NCBI GenBank assembly: GCA_964006375.1
Contig: OZ023267.1
Coordinates: forward strand, 87,172,906-87,236,905
From: Tillus elongatus
Taxonomy: Eukaryota; Arthropoda; Insecta; Coleoptera; Cleridae
Direction: 5' to 3'
DNA: 64,000 nt
Each line of letters begins with the position of its first letter. Position 1 is the first letter of the stretch. The translations under genes and the position numbers were made by a program. Positions 53,460 to 64,000 of this stretch are shown here, one piece after another. The notes beneath the pieces were generated by a model. It saw only the letters and a list, made by a program, of their open reading frames with translations, ran no database searches and had not been told where the DNA came from.

Positions 53460-55140
53460 TTTCACAAGCTTTTTCTAGTTTTTAATAGAGCCAACTATTT
53501 AGTTGGTCTGTAATTAATTTATTATTGTTAGGAAGTTGCAGTTCTTCTATTGATTTAAAAATGTTTCCGTATAAAAGATCACCTATAGAGTATAGACCAA
53601 ACCTAACCCATAAACTTGATATACTGGTCGAGGGTATAAAAACTGAGTCTATCAAGGGTATCTGTTTAATGTCATTGATTGAAGATGGAAAATCATTAAT
53701 ATAAATGTGAGCAGAACGAAACTAATTTAGTACATTAGTTAGAAAGGGACAGTCTGTGGCTATTTGACAATCAGCATTTACGAAGAAAAATTGCCACGAT
53801 AATCTGGCCGGTGAAGACGAGCGGAGTAGGTAACTCGCAATATTAACCCATGGATAGTTAACCTGCGCTGTTACGTATTTGGTTGCGAAGCTTATTCTAA
53901 ATAGTCGTACTTTTGAGTGTACGTGAACTAAACCCATATCACTAAATCTTACCGGAAGCGAGACGTGTTTAACTGTTAACCAATGTTTGCTTGAGACCCA
54001 AAAGAGTTTTAAAAGAATATCCTGTACTTTCAATAAATAGTCCTCAGTTACTGGTAATACTTGCAAAATGTGCCAAAGGCGGGGAGCAATAATCTGATTG
54101 ATTACAAGTGTGTTCTTCGCTTCCATGAAAGTGATGGAAAAATATGTTTCCACTTATCAGCCCGAGCTCTAAGATTAATTAATTGTTGTTTCAAAAAATT
54201 CTGGCTGACGACATCAACATCATTTCTGAAGGTAACCCCCAGCATTGTTATATCCCCAGCGGAAAACGGAATCCCACTGCAAGCTGTCCCTGAACCTTTC
54301 AAGCCACCAAGCCAATAGCCGGAGCATTTCTTTGTGTTGAGTATCGAACCCGAATTTTTAGAATATATTCTGTAAGATTCAGGTACAGTGGTAACATCGC
54401 CCGGTGAAGACATCACCACGCTGACAAAGTCAGCATATGCTGTGACCTTTACACACATAGTTGCATTTCCATCTGATATGATGTAACCTATTGTAACTTT
54501 CCTTCCCAAGGATAGCAACGGGTCAATACAAAGGGCAAATAAAATTCCTGACAGGGGACATCCCTGACGTATTCCATTGTTAAACGGTATGGGAGCAGTT
54601 AAAAGCGATGAAACACGAACCATGCATATGGCTTCGGTATATAATATTTTTATGGAGTTAATTATATAGTCGCCCAAGTTGTAGGTATTAAAAAGATGGA
54701 ATAAATAGTTGTCTCTTATCCTGACTTATTTTGGTCGAGTGATAATATTCACAATTTAGTGTTAGACCTATTATGATATGATATTAGCTCTCTGTATAGG
54801 TGCAAAACATCATGAATTGATCTGACAGGTATGCAGTAGTTCTGGTCTGGATGTATTAACTTATCAATTACACTCGATAGTCTATTAGCTATACATTTCG
54901 TTATTATTTTATTATCTCTTGTTAACACACACACAGCCCGCCAGTTATTTAGAATCTTTGTCTTCTTTTTTATGCAAAAGGGATACTATGGCTGATCTCA
55001 CTGATCTTGGAAAGGTTCCTTTGGCCAATTAATTATTAACCATGTGAAGAAATGGTTGTTTTAATATGTCCCAAAATGCTATAGAAAACTCTGTGGTTAA
55101 ACCATCTATACCGGGTGATTTATTTTTACTTAGTGACTAT
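53460..55140 (-). pseudogene. Second Tx1-like LINE fragment (RT and C-terminal region)
   Basis: The minus strand: KSPGIDGLTTEFSIAFWDIL near 55100, then MCVLTRDNKIITKCIANRLS (54934), GIRQGCPLSGILFALCIDPL, and VTAYADFVSVVM, where the second Asp of the YADD box is Phe. After that come PRLWHILQVLPVTEDYLLKV and LFWVSSKHW (54153-53722) and a tail to about 53460. It is diverged from the copy at 47.5-52.9 kb, so it is a separate family member. Palm motif A is lost. Confidence 0.85.
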
Positions 55141-55148
55141 AGGGCGGC

Positions 55149-55202
55149 GTGTGTGTGTGTGTGTGTGTGGGTGCGTGCGTGCGTGTTTGCGTGTGTGTGT
55201 GA
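55149..55202. repeat. (GT)n microsatellite, imperfect
   Basis: A TG/CG-rich dinucleotide run next to the truncated 5' edge of the LINE fragment. Confidence 0.9.
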
Positions 55203-55211
55203 ACATATAAA

Positions 55212-55278
55212 AAAATCACAATTCAAAAGTAGAGATCTCCTCATTAGTGAATTTTTTTAAGAAAATTCACCAAAATGT
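55212..55278 (-). repeat. Head fragment of the (TA)n-bearing dispersed repeat
   Basis: TTCAAAAGTAGAGATCTCCT then CATTAGTGAATTTTTTTAAG is the reverse complement of the head of the dispersed-repeat family. No (TA)n or core follows on the expected side. Confidence 0.75.
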
Positions 55279-56205
55279 CGGTTTTGACGATTAGCACATA
55301 GGCACACTTTGTCATAAAATAATGTCTATTGTCATGAAATAATTGAGGGCAGGAACTTTTAAAATTAATGTGTTTGGAAATAATTGTGGAATCGTCATTT
55401 TTAACAACAATTAACAGAAATGACTTGGTCAGTACCCGCGACAGAGTAAAGTCGGGGAAAACTAACGGACTAGAGGGAATTAACGGTGAGTGGGGGTACC
55501 GTTAAAGTGGTAGTTGCATAAAATTGATTGTACTGTTAATAGAAGTCCCTGACTCGCGACAAAACTTCTGCAGACACGACACTTTGGATTTTTTTATGAA
55601 GTTATATAAAAATAGTTTTAATGCCAGCATCTAGCACCAAAAAATAAAGATCTTGAAATGCCTACTCAGTAAATCAGTACAAACACAAAACGCAAAATTA
55701 ACAGACGATTACATAAATGTTTAGAGGTGAGTGGCAATTAGTACAGTTTTTCATAATTTATAAGACTCATGCATTTGGAAACAAAATTATCTTATTTTTT
55801 ATCTTCATGTATAACTTTTTAGAACAGTTGATAACCATAAATTAGTGGACTTCGTATATAGACGACATGGTTGCACCATTTTTTGTCAGAGGTTCTTAAG
55901 CTAATATGAAATTTGGGGTTGTCATTTAAAAAAATGGTTTTTCGCATATTCGTTGAAGTTCAGTTTATTAATATTTTTTGGATACTCTGTATAATTCTTT
56001 TTATTTTTACCTCCAATTATCTTTAATCTTCTAATACTTGCCATTCTATTGAATAGGTTTGTATTACAATTTCATTTAACCACTAATATGTGTTCGTCTT
56101 GTCTGAATTGTCTGCATCTGTAAAACAATATTGCTGAAACCGTAATATTTTCTGATAGTGCATATCGCGTAATATGAAAATTATTTTCATAAGATCTATA
56201 GATGT

Positions 56206-56208
<3 letters not shown>
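55279..56208. other. No gene seen
   Basis: AT-rich DNA without recognisable motifs. Confidence 0.6.

Positions 56209-56287
<79 letters not shown>
56209..56287. repeat. (TA)n microsatellite
   Basis: 79 bases of TA, about 75 bases before the left end of the mariner-like element. Confidence 0.98.
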
Positions 56288-56289
<2 letters not shown>

Positions 56290-56363
56290 CTATATAGGTG
56301 CTTCATAAAGTGACAGATAAACCAAAATATATTAGTACAATTGATCATCATGAAAAACTTATG

Positions 56364-57907
56364 CAGGGTGACTTTGTTAAAGTGTTACAGGTTACAAAGG
56401 GAGACCTCGATAACGATTTAATAATTTTTTGGTGAAGTAATAGAGAGGACACATATGTAAACATAATATACCCCCCTCTCTATTTTAAGGGGCGTGGGGT
56501 AATTTTGATTTTTTAAATTAAATAAAGTGATGTGTTTTCTTTATAAAATTTTAATCTAGCTATGTGTGCAATCAAATTTTTAATTTGCTCTCTCGGTTAC
56601 TAAATTATAATTTATTGAATTAAAATGCAAAAAAAAAACTTTCAATTTATTTATAAAGTTAGACGTTGATGTTAATTATTTTTTGATTCCATTGAAACGC
56701 ATTTTTTTTTTACTTAAGTCAATTGGGAATCTTGGCATTTTGACGATTATTTCCCAGTTTATTGCTTAATTAAACAAGGAAAATATTTTCAATGTGCAAG
56801 TTGGTATGTTGTTAATTTTGAAGAAGTGGCAGAAAAAAACTACGGAAAAGCTGCACTGGTGTGACAGAGGGGTTTCTTAATACTCTGAAATCTCACATCG
56901 CATTTCCGACGTTGGAAACCAGGAGTCCTACTACTGGCAGTTCAAAATCGAAACCACGAGTTTGAAAGGTATCTCAATTTGACGAAAATAGTGCAGTTGG
57001 CGTTTTAAGTGCGGTAGCTATTGAGCCGCTTGCAAGCACACCTGCATAAAATGGGGCAGTTCGAGGAGGACATATTGTGCTAGTGTAAAGCTCTGGACCG
57101 CAAAATACGACTGATCTACGGTCGGTCTAGACCGGAGACAGAGCAATATAAAACTTCACCCTACCAATCGCTGTGCAGACTAGTTCAAGACACAGTGATT
57201 TTGGAATGGGAGGAGTAAAAAGACTAAGGGCATACACAATAAGTCAAAGGCTGTGCTATCGGGGCGGCAAAGTGGCGGACGAGCCCTCATTAGAAAAAAA
57301 AAATAACTATACGAGCAAGAATTTGAAAATAGCGTCACATTTTGCAATTGGGTCACCAGACAAATGCAAGGAAATAACAGATTCCCAAACAATGTTATTT
57401 TTTTCTGGCGACGCTACTTTTCATAATTGTGATCTGTTGAATTTTAAGTTATTCGTTATTGGTGGATTTTTTTGGTGGTAAATAGATGCGATATACACTA
57501 CCGAGCGGTCGAAAATCCCCACTGGATGCCAAATCAACATCCATGGTCAATCAATGTCTAGTGTGGTATAATCGGGGATAAAGTTATTGGTCCGCAGTTC
57601 TTTGAAAGGGATTTAAATGGAGAAATGTGGATTTTTTAAAATAAACCAATCAACTATTAAACCAAAATATAAACCAAAACATAAACCCAGACGTGTGGTT
57701 TCAACTGTATGGAGCTCCACCACATTATGCAGTACAGGCCCGTAATAATTTAAATGGAATAGGTGAAAACAGGTGAAAAGAGGTGGACTGGTCGAGCAGG
57801 TCCACTTAACTGGCCTGCTAGGTCCCCGGATTTGACCCCCCTCAATTATTTATATTAAAAAAAAAATTTCGGGATACCACTTGTAACACTTTAAAAAACT
57901 CAGCCTG
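56364..57907 (+). mobile_element. Mariner-like element with terminal inverted repeats
   Basis: The left end CAGGGTGACTTTGTTAAAGT (then GTTACAGG) and the reverse complement of the right end, CAGGCTGAGTTTTTTAAAGT (then GTTACAAG), match over about 28 bases. The element is about 1.54 kb, the usual size for a one-gene mariner/Tc1-superfamily element. TATA sequence lies directly right of the end. The interior holds a broken transposase. Confidence 0.8.
56800..57870 (+). pseudogene. Mariner-like transposase remnant
   Basis: TMLFFSGDATFHNCDLLNFK (near 57390-57450) matches the first catalytic block (FSDEATFH), with Gly-Asp for Asp-Glu. Then come NPHWMPNQH-type residues (read as SPLDAKSTSMVNQCLVW in another frame), NPDVWFQLYGAPPHYAVQAR (second catalytic block, normally QQDGAPPH, with Tyr at the Asp) and VDWSSRST with PGFDPPQLF (normally W-ARSPDLTPLDFF). 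The stretch 56800-57170 probably holds the damaged N-terminal helix-turn-helix part. Stops and frameshifts are common. Confidence 0.75.
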
Positions 57908-57960
57908 TATATACTTTTTTTAGATATTTATATAATATTATATTTTTGAAAACACGAATA

Positions 57961-57992
57961 GCATATGTATATATATATGCTATATATATATG

Positions 57993-58079
<87 letters not shown>
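57961..58079. repeat. (TA)n microsatellite with GCTATATA edge
   Basis: TATATGC repeats followed by about 88 bases of TA. It lies only about 60 bases upstream of the LRR exon, in its polypyrimidine-side intron. Confidence 0.97.
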
Positions 58080-58080
<1 letters not shown>

Positions 58081-58141
58081 CAAAATACTGTCAATTTTAT
58101 ATGCGATGAATAAACTACGTTTGCATTTTTCTCATTTGCAG

Positions 58142-58388
58142 GATTTGAATTTGGAAGCTAACACGATTGAATTTATATCAGATCGGGCTTTCGACGGGTT
58201 AACTCATCTTAAGAAGTTAAATTTGGCACACAATAAGTTAACACATCTCGGCAGCGGACTCTTAAGGGGAGTGTCTACAATCCATCACCTTGATCTCAGA
58301 TATAACGACCTAGAGAGTCTCACCTACGAAAACGTCAAGCCGATTCTTCACCACCTAGTCAACAATACGAGCTTCTTCTATATATCGG
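58142..58388 (+). CDS. Internal exon of a leucine-rich-repeat protein
   Basis: A 247-base open exon between an acceptor (TTTTTCTCATTTGCAG, AG at 58140-58141) and a donor (GTGAGT at 58389). It encodes three leucine-rich repeats in the LxxLxLxxNxL pattern: DLNLEANTIEFISDRAFDGL, then LKKLNLAHNKLTHLGSGLLR, then IHHLDLRYNDLESLTYENV, plus a following segment KPILHHLVNNTSFFYIS. NNTS is a possible N-glycosylation site. Repeats of about 24 residues with AF-GL phrases are typical of extracellular arthropod LRR receptors and adhesion proteins; I cannot name the gene. The frame enters at phase 0 and leaves at phase 1. It is the only clear host coding sequence, and flanking exons are outside the window or unrecognised. 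Confidence 0.85.
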
Positions 58389-59951
58389 GTGAGTTTACTT
58401 ACATGTATTTCTGTAACCTAAAGATACAAATTTTACTGGTAACATTAATAACGAGAATTCTACTTGGTTAATCAAACTTTCGTTTCTAACGTCAATATTC
58501 TAATTACAAATACATTAGTTTGATTATATCTGTCGTATATACTCTTGAGCTTTCAACCGCAAATGTTTGTTTACTTCCGTATCTACAGGATTACGAGTTA
58601 TATGGAAATAATCAAGAAGCTTAAAGACATTAAAGATGGTCTTTTCCGTAAATAAGCTTTGCTAAAAATGTTAATTTAGTTTATGTATTATTAAAATTCG
58701 AATTTAGTTTACTACAAATATAATCTCGAGAATTAGGCGCTACAGTTGACCAGCCATACTGTTAGGTTTTTAGGTTTATGTTAAATTGTGAATGGACCAT
58801 AACGGTCCCTCCACTGCGACCTTAAGACTGCGACAGCCTAGACGAAGAAGTACCTCCGACAAAGATAGAAAATATTATCCCGTAAAGTGCTGCTGAACAT
58901 CTTGAACTAACGCTTTCCTTGAAAACTGTATGATTCTTTCGAAAGTCTTACTAAGTTGAGTTACTTCTCAGAAGGTGTCGTCAGTTTCGGCTTCGTATTT
59001 GTAGAAAAGTAGTAATAGTTTTGCCTTTGAAAAATGCTAGGTTTCGGTTGTCTGCTCTTTTGTTTATATTCCATATTTCTGGGAGCGGAGGGCGTAGGGC
59101 GGAGGGATATGGAAAAGATAGGAATTCTATTGTATGCCTTTGGATGAACTTGAGACAGGCAATATTTCTGCCTATAACAATAATTGGTCGACCGTTAGGG
59201 GACAACTGCTTTTACAGCATTTACCCAGCACAACTGTTGATTATGGCATTTATCAGAACAGACAAGAAATTCAAATCATGGATTGAGGTCCAATCTAATC
59301 TTACATACAATACACTGTTCCAGCAAATTTTCATAAAAAAAATTGATTATGCAAATCAGGCCTTTAAACTCTCAAAACATTTCTTCAAATGAACGCAAAT
59401 TAATTTTGATTAAACGTCGACACATTAGTCTGCTCAATCGGACCAATTTAAAAACAAATAGATTTGTATTGTTGGAACATGTAAATCTATTTTGGTAAAA
59501 CTTCGTTTATTTGTTGCCTTTCATATACTTTTGTGTACGAAAATTTAAGTTTCTAGGTTAGTGGAAAATTGAGTTATACGGCACTGCCTGCGCCCGGACT
59601 TTAATATTTTTGTGTCACTTTCTTAAAAATGAGTACCGATTTGGAGATGTGTTTTTCAGAATAATCCTAAAATTTATCCTAAAAAAAAGTATTGTATTTT
59701 GTTTCTTTACCGTCTGCCTATTTCAGGGACTATGTCCAATCACCGACGCCAGACACATTTCGCCTTACTCTATATTTAACCGAACTCCCGGAGTTTGTAA
59801 GCATGTTAGGAATGTTTTACATGCCTAACATCGCGTGGTACACAAGACCGAAATCTTGACGGCCTTTCTAAAGAGCGGGTGCAGGCATTCAACTTGCTCA
59901 AGCACAATGCAATTGTCACGGCAGTTGTTATGCTTTAATATGTACCGAATT
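58389..59951. other. Intron-like DNA, no further exon seen
   Basis: No additional LRR exon with matching phase was found. A frame at 59021-59392 shows no domain. ATTTCTTCAAATGAACGCAA (about 59379) resembles the head region of the (TA)n-bearing repeat, and ATTGAGTTATACGGCACTGC (about 59567) its core edge. Confidence 0.5.
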
Positions 59952-59963
59952 AACAATTATTTA

Positions 59964-60313
59964 AGAGCCTCGGTGGTTCAGGGGCAAGAACGTGTACCTC
60001 TGAACGGAAGGGTACTGGGTTCGATCCCAGGGTTCTCCTTTTACTTTTTCAGTACAAACTGTAACATTAACATAAAACGAGGTTCTGGCATTGTATTTGA
60101 GCAAGTCGAATGTCTGCACGTTCTGCTTTTCGCGGTAAGCCGTCAGTCCCGTGTCCATGCAATGTTGGGCACGTTAAAGATCCCTACACCCCTTACAGAA
60201 AGGCAGGGGTTCGGCAAAATTTCCAGAATAGTGAGGTGAAACTGCTCCCTGGCGTCGGTAATTGGCCATAGTCGCGGAAATAGGCCGACGTTAAAGAAAC
60301 AAAACACACACAC
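59964..60313 (+). mobile_element. tRNA-derived SINE, copy 2
   Basis: It has the same head (AGAGCCTCGGTGGTT), B box GGGTTCGATCCC and body as the SINE at 16245-16574, with an extra piece near 60180-60230. It is flanked by a perfect 12-base duplication AACAATTATTTA at 59952-59963 and 60314-60325. It ends in a CA-rich tail. Confidence 0.92.
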
Positions 60314-60339
60314 AACAATTATTTATAATTTATGAAAAG

Positions 60340-60413
60340 CTGTGGTGGGAAGCGAATCCAGAACATCTGAAACGAAAGCCAATGGTCTACCTACTAAGCT
60401 ACTGAGACCGCTA
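60340..60413 (-). repeat. tRNA-like SINE head, fragment
   Basis: The minus strand reads GCGGTCTCAGTAGCTTAGTA then GGTAGACC, with an A-box-like region, and TTCTGGATTCGCTTCCC, a B-box-like region (normally GGTTCGA). The acceptor and anticodon stems do not fold well, so it is not a functional tRNA. It probably represents a third SINE family. Confidence 0.5.
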
Positions 60414-61789
60414 ATTGAGATAGATAGATACCAAAAATATAGCAATATCTGGTCAATGCCAAATGATAGGTGGAGAACAATTTGAACATTTGCACTAAAT
60501 TCTTTTTGTTTTCCTTGGTTCGATAATTTTTTCCATTAAATTTACAAAATAAATAATGCTATAGTAGTAAATAGCAGCAAAAAAATATGGGTGTTATTTA
60601 AAAACACTTATGATGACGTCAGCAGTCAGAAATAGGTGACGTCATAAATGTAATTTTTACGTCATAAGTTGACAATTGAAAAGATAATATTGACCTGTTC
60701 GGTCGTTGGTCAAAATGGTATTGAAAATACTAAATAAAGCATTTATGAATTAGGTTCTAGACTTTATTTAGTTGAGTTCATTGCTATGTGCTTGTACTGA
60801 TGTCCCAGTTTGGTTGCAAATGCTGGGTATCTCGGTTATTAGTAAAGATGGAACCTTGCGGTTTTCGCGAACTTGAGCTACTTTTTTTGTGAAACGAAAG
60901 ATGCCGCAAACAAAAATTGGCATAGCCCTCTTAGTTTCGGAGCTACAGGGCGATATTGAAAATATTGCATTTCCAGGTACACTATTTTCAGTTGCGTGAC
61001 AGCTCGTCAAAAAGGTAAAAATGAATCTTTTTAGAATTTTTTACGTAGAATTTAGTTCGTTTTTTTCTAAATATCACTAATTTTGAAATATTGACCAATG
61101 TTTTTTTTTGATGGGGCACCTGTATACAAGAAATTAATTTGCATTTTCACAAGCTTCTTAAAAATACATAACATTATGGGTCTATTTTAATAAACAACGA
61201 AAAAAATTCTAATTTTAATAATTCGTAATAAAAATTTTGCAATATGCTAGTGCAGTGACCGTTCCCAAAATCTTTTCTCTGCCGTGTCACTGTTATATAA
61301 ATGTTTTGTTTCATTTTCAAATTTGGTTGTTTTTTTGTATTTATTTATTGTGTGAAGTTATGACTATGGCAGTAAACCAAACTTACGAACATTTTAACAA
61401 ATACGATATCTTTGCTTGTTTAGACTAGACTAAAAAAAAATAACAGGGCATCGAGTCTGAATTATCACATGTATTAATTTATTTACACCAAAACTTGAGA
61501 CGTAATATATAATAATAGAATAGATAATAAAGGAGACTTACATAAAAATCTATTAGTATATTTATATAAAACTCGTTTCATAATAACTACGTATTAACAA
61601 AACTGTCACTTATTCTAGGTATCTATGAATTTTGTATTTTAATCTTATACCTGCGATAAGCACTGACGATCCCACATTGGAAAAGCCCGTCAGGAACATT
61701 TTCATACCTAACTAATATTTTCTAGGCAAATCCATTCCTCTTATGGCAAAAGCGTGACTGTCTGTGAAGCTATTGTCACAGGCCCAATA
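60414..61789. other. No gene seen
   Basis: AT-rich. GACGTCAGCAGTCAG and TGACGTCATAA motifs (60613-60664) recur within 60 bases. No coding signal is visible. Confidence 0.5.
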
Positions 61790-61842
61790 AATTCAAAAGT
61801 CGGGATCTCTCCATTACAGATTTTTTTCTAAGAAAAATAACA
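61790..61842 (-). repeat. Head fragment of the (TA)n-bearing dispersed repeat
   Basis: ATTCAAAAGTCGGGATCTCT then CCATTACAGATTTTTTTCTA corresponds to the reverse complement of the family head. To its right, 61980-62270 carries sequence reminiscent of the family's core, including GAGATACATTTTCCGAAAAG and TGGCTAACGAACTCG. Confidence 0.6.
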
Positions 61843-62270
61843 TATAAGTAGGTATATGATATTGTGGGCAACAAAATTAATAGGTGTAAGAGAAAACAGT
61901 TCTGTTTTGCTTTTCTTGTACGAAATGTATGTCTGGTGTATTGCTACTTTTCGGCCTCTTAGCTCCGAATAACTTTTTTTGGGTGTGAAAAGAAAAACTT
62001 CATTTATCATACACAAACTTTGAGTCCTTGGTCTCCTGGGGAAAAATAGTTATGCCCATGACTCAAATTTTCGTTTAGCTAAAAACTTAGAATTTGGTTG
62101 ATAGCATTGTAGTATATGTCAATGCAATTTGCCTGCCAAGTTTTATTTCAATAACTTTAATATTTTCAGAGATACATTTTCCGAAAAGAGACTTGAATTT
62201 TTCACTGAAATATTGGTGCGCTTGTGCTGGCTAACGAACTCGTGGAAAATATAATATTATATCAGGACAC

Positions 62271-63914
62271 GTGCCATATAAAAAATATATATAAACATTA
62301 AAAAGCGAAACATATAACCCATACATTGGCAGTCATATCCAATCTCTTTACTGTAGTGCGAAATTAGTACATATATTGTACTTACTTATTTACGCCTACC
62401 ATAATATTTGTAACATTATATAGACACTAGCAAAAAAAATTGTGGATGAACCATTAAAACAATTTAATTCAATTATGTTAGTTTTTACTTCAATATAAGT
62501 TATAAGATTTTTAATGTGATTATGTCCTAATAAAAGTGTGAGGATATTCTTATATCCTTTTTTTTCTATAAGTATAATTTTCTCTGTAAAAAATTTGTAA
62601 GCTTATTGCACGGGATTCATAACATGCTTTATTTGAGAAACGAAAAGTTAATGTTTAAGCACCCAATTAAATTTTGTCCGTCAAATAATGCATTGTAAAA
62701 TTAATGTCAATGGCAAATTTTACCGTTATTTTCATCATTGTTAAGTACCTCATTTATTTTACGTTGTCAAAAGCTTATTGTTATCGAAGTATTCAATTTC
62801 AGTGAGTTTTTATAACACTGACAACACTGCTTATGCCGGAGGTAAACAGTCACTGGATCCGATGCAAACGCCCTATGTTGTATAATTGCCCAAGTTGTCA
62901 TCTCTCAGCTCAGTGACAATACAGTTTCACTTGTACTGAATTTGCCTCGGGCAGCCGGACAAATCGTATTGTGTGGACATTTAATAAAAACGTAATTTAA
63001 AAAAAAACTAGAAGGGCTACATACTTATATTTTATTGCAATCGAATCTTTACATGTTCCTGCAGGTAATGAATAGTCAAAGTCATCTCTTTTGGAACATG
63101 TTCGCATATATAATCTTATCTAAATCATTGGAATATTTAAGTGAATTTCAATTAATTATAAGTAATAACACAAATTTTTTTTTGGAATTTGCGAACATAT
63201 TCACCACTTGTGGTTTGTCTAGATTATGCAGTTTTTTAAATTGTTCCCGTACACCTACTATTTCTTGAGATAATTGCAATTTTGTTTTCCTATACAAAAG
63301 TGATAGCTAAATGCCACCCTTAAGGTCAAGCATACTGCAAATAATATAAATATGTGAAATGTGCCGACCAGTCTAGGCTCTAGTCCTTACAACTGATTCC
63401 TTCAGGCCAAAGACCTGCAAGCGGAAGATTATGTTTTAGGTTCCCTCGAGGGCAGCATCATTATCTTCTGCATACCTGCTTAATACATTATCTCATCTGC
63501 AGTAGAGTTTCTGCCTACATTTTCCGAGTTTCTGCCTACATTTTCCCTATAACTACATCGTTATATATTTGCTCTATTCAGATATAAGGCTCACTTTTTA
63601 CATAGACAGGGTGTTAATTAAGTATGTACACACATTTTAAGGAATGAGAGTTTACTTAATTTTAAAGCAAAAAATTTGTACAAATATAGATCTTAAACGG
63701 CTTCGTTTCGGAAATACGGGTGGTTTAATTAAATAAGAATATGTCACGGCACTGCTTTTTTTTAATCTAATAATTTGTTTTATAAAACAATTAATTCTAA
63801 ACAAAAGTCATTTCTTGATATTTTTATATTAAAAGCCGTTTTCCGTAAAGTATCAAACTTTCACGGAAAATCCTTTGACTTTTATTATTTTCTAACTACT
63901 TAATATAAAAATCC
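62271..63914. other. No gene seen; small tandem duplication and a TIR-like end
   Basis: A 21-base unit GAGTTTCTGCCTACATTTTC(C) is duplicated exactly at 63505-63525 and 63526-63546. ACAGGGTGTTAATTAAGTAT type sequence at 63607 resembles the ends of small TIR elements. There is no coding signal. Confidence 0.5.
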
Positions 63915-63975
63915 ATGTCAAGAAATAAAAGTCTGGACGCAGCAAGTACGTTACGGTAGTGAATTTTCATAAAAA
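63915..63975 (-). repeat. End block of the (TA)n-bearing dispersed repeat
   Basis: CTGGACGCAGCAAGTACGTT then ACGGTAGTGAATTTT is the end block seen at 25461, 35190, 42470 and 42797, in inverted orientation relative to the last. Confidence 0.85.
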
Positions 63976-64000
63976 TATTTTTAACAGCAAAAAATGTGTT

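Noticed and set aside
60340..60413. A functional tRNA gene on the minus strand
   Set aside because: The A- and B-box-like sequences are present, but the stems do not close properly and the sequence abuts a SINE. A SINE head fragment fits better.

Overview
The window looks like AT-rich animal DNA, most likely arthropod and probably insect. The support is spliced exons with GT-AG signals, Penelope, I-type and Tx1-like retroposons, Ty3/gypsy elements, Tc1/mariner, hAT and Harbinger DNA transposons, tRNA-derived SINEs, and about 14 long (TA)n arrays. Nothing prokaryotic is present. Almost all of the 64 kb is a nest of mobile elements, mostly decayed. The only clear host coding sequence is one leucine-rich-repeat exon at 58142-58388 with good splice sites, so much of the window may be intron of that gene.

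Left part (1-8.3 kb): a Ty3/gypsy retrotransposon on the minus strand, read right to left as gag (5' end lost at a (TA)n array), aspartic protease, RT-RNase H-integrase, then two unusual downstream frames where an envelope gene might be expected. The first is an intact 386-residue Ser/Thr protein kinase whose ATG lies 3 nt after, and in frame with, the pol stop. The second is a small protein with two CCHC-type knuckles that resembles the element's own nucleocapsid. The pol carries a nonsense codon and a lost catalytic Asp, yet the kinase frame is clean. This is the most interesting item in the window. A Harbinger-like transposase scrap and a LINE scrap follow.

Middle (8.3-29 kb): a Penelope-type hammerhead ribozyme (9.86 kb), a LINE 3' end (10.1 kb), an inverted-repeat element (12.9-13.5 kb), a Penelope-like element with RT and GIY-YIG remnants (13.6-15.05 kb), a TIR element (15.2-16.2 kb), a SINE with target-site duplication, a nearly full-length but broken I-type LINE with RNase H (18.0-23.3 kb), and a hAT-type element with 8-bp target duplication (25.08-26.78 kb) containing another repeat.

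28.6-47 kb: a hairpin-bearing tandem array, then a second gypsy element (minus, 29.4-35.7 kb) whose gag is split by a 3.25-kb composite insertion. That insertion consists of related repeats with internal (TA)n and carries a spliced THAP-domain gene fragment. A Tc1-like element (35.87-36.9 kb) follows, then more copies of the (TA)n repeat family and a third gypsy element (41.06-45.3 kb, minus) lacking most of its pol.

47-64 kb: a nearly complete Tx1/L1-like LINE (minus), a SINE with 14-bp target duplication, a second fragment of a related LINE, a mariner-like element with terminal repeats, the LRR exon, a second copy of the 16.2-kb SINE, and unassigned AT-rich DNA with repeat ends.

All coordinates and family calls come from reading the sequence and its translations. 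No database search was run.
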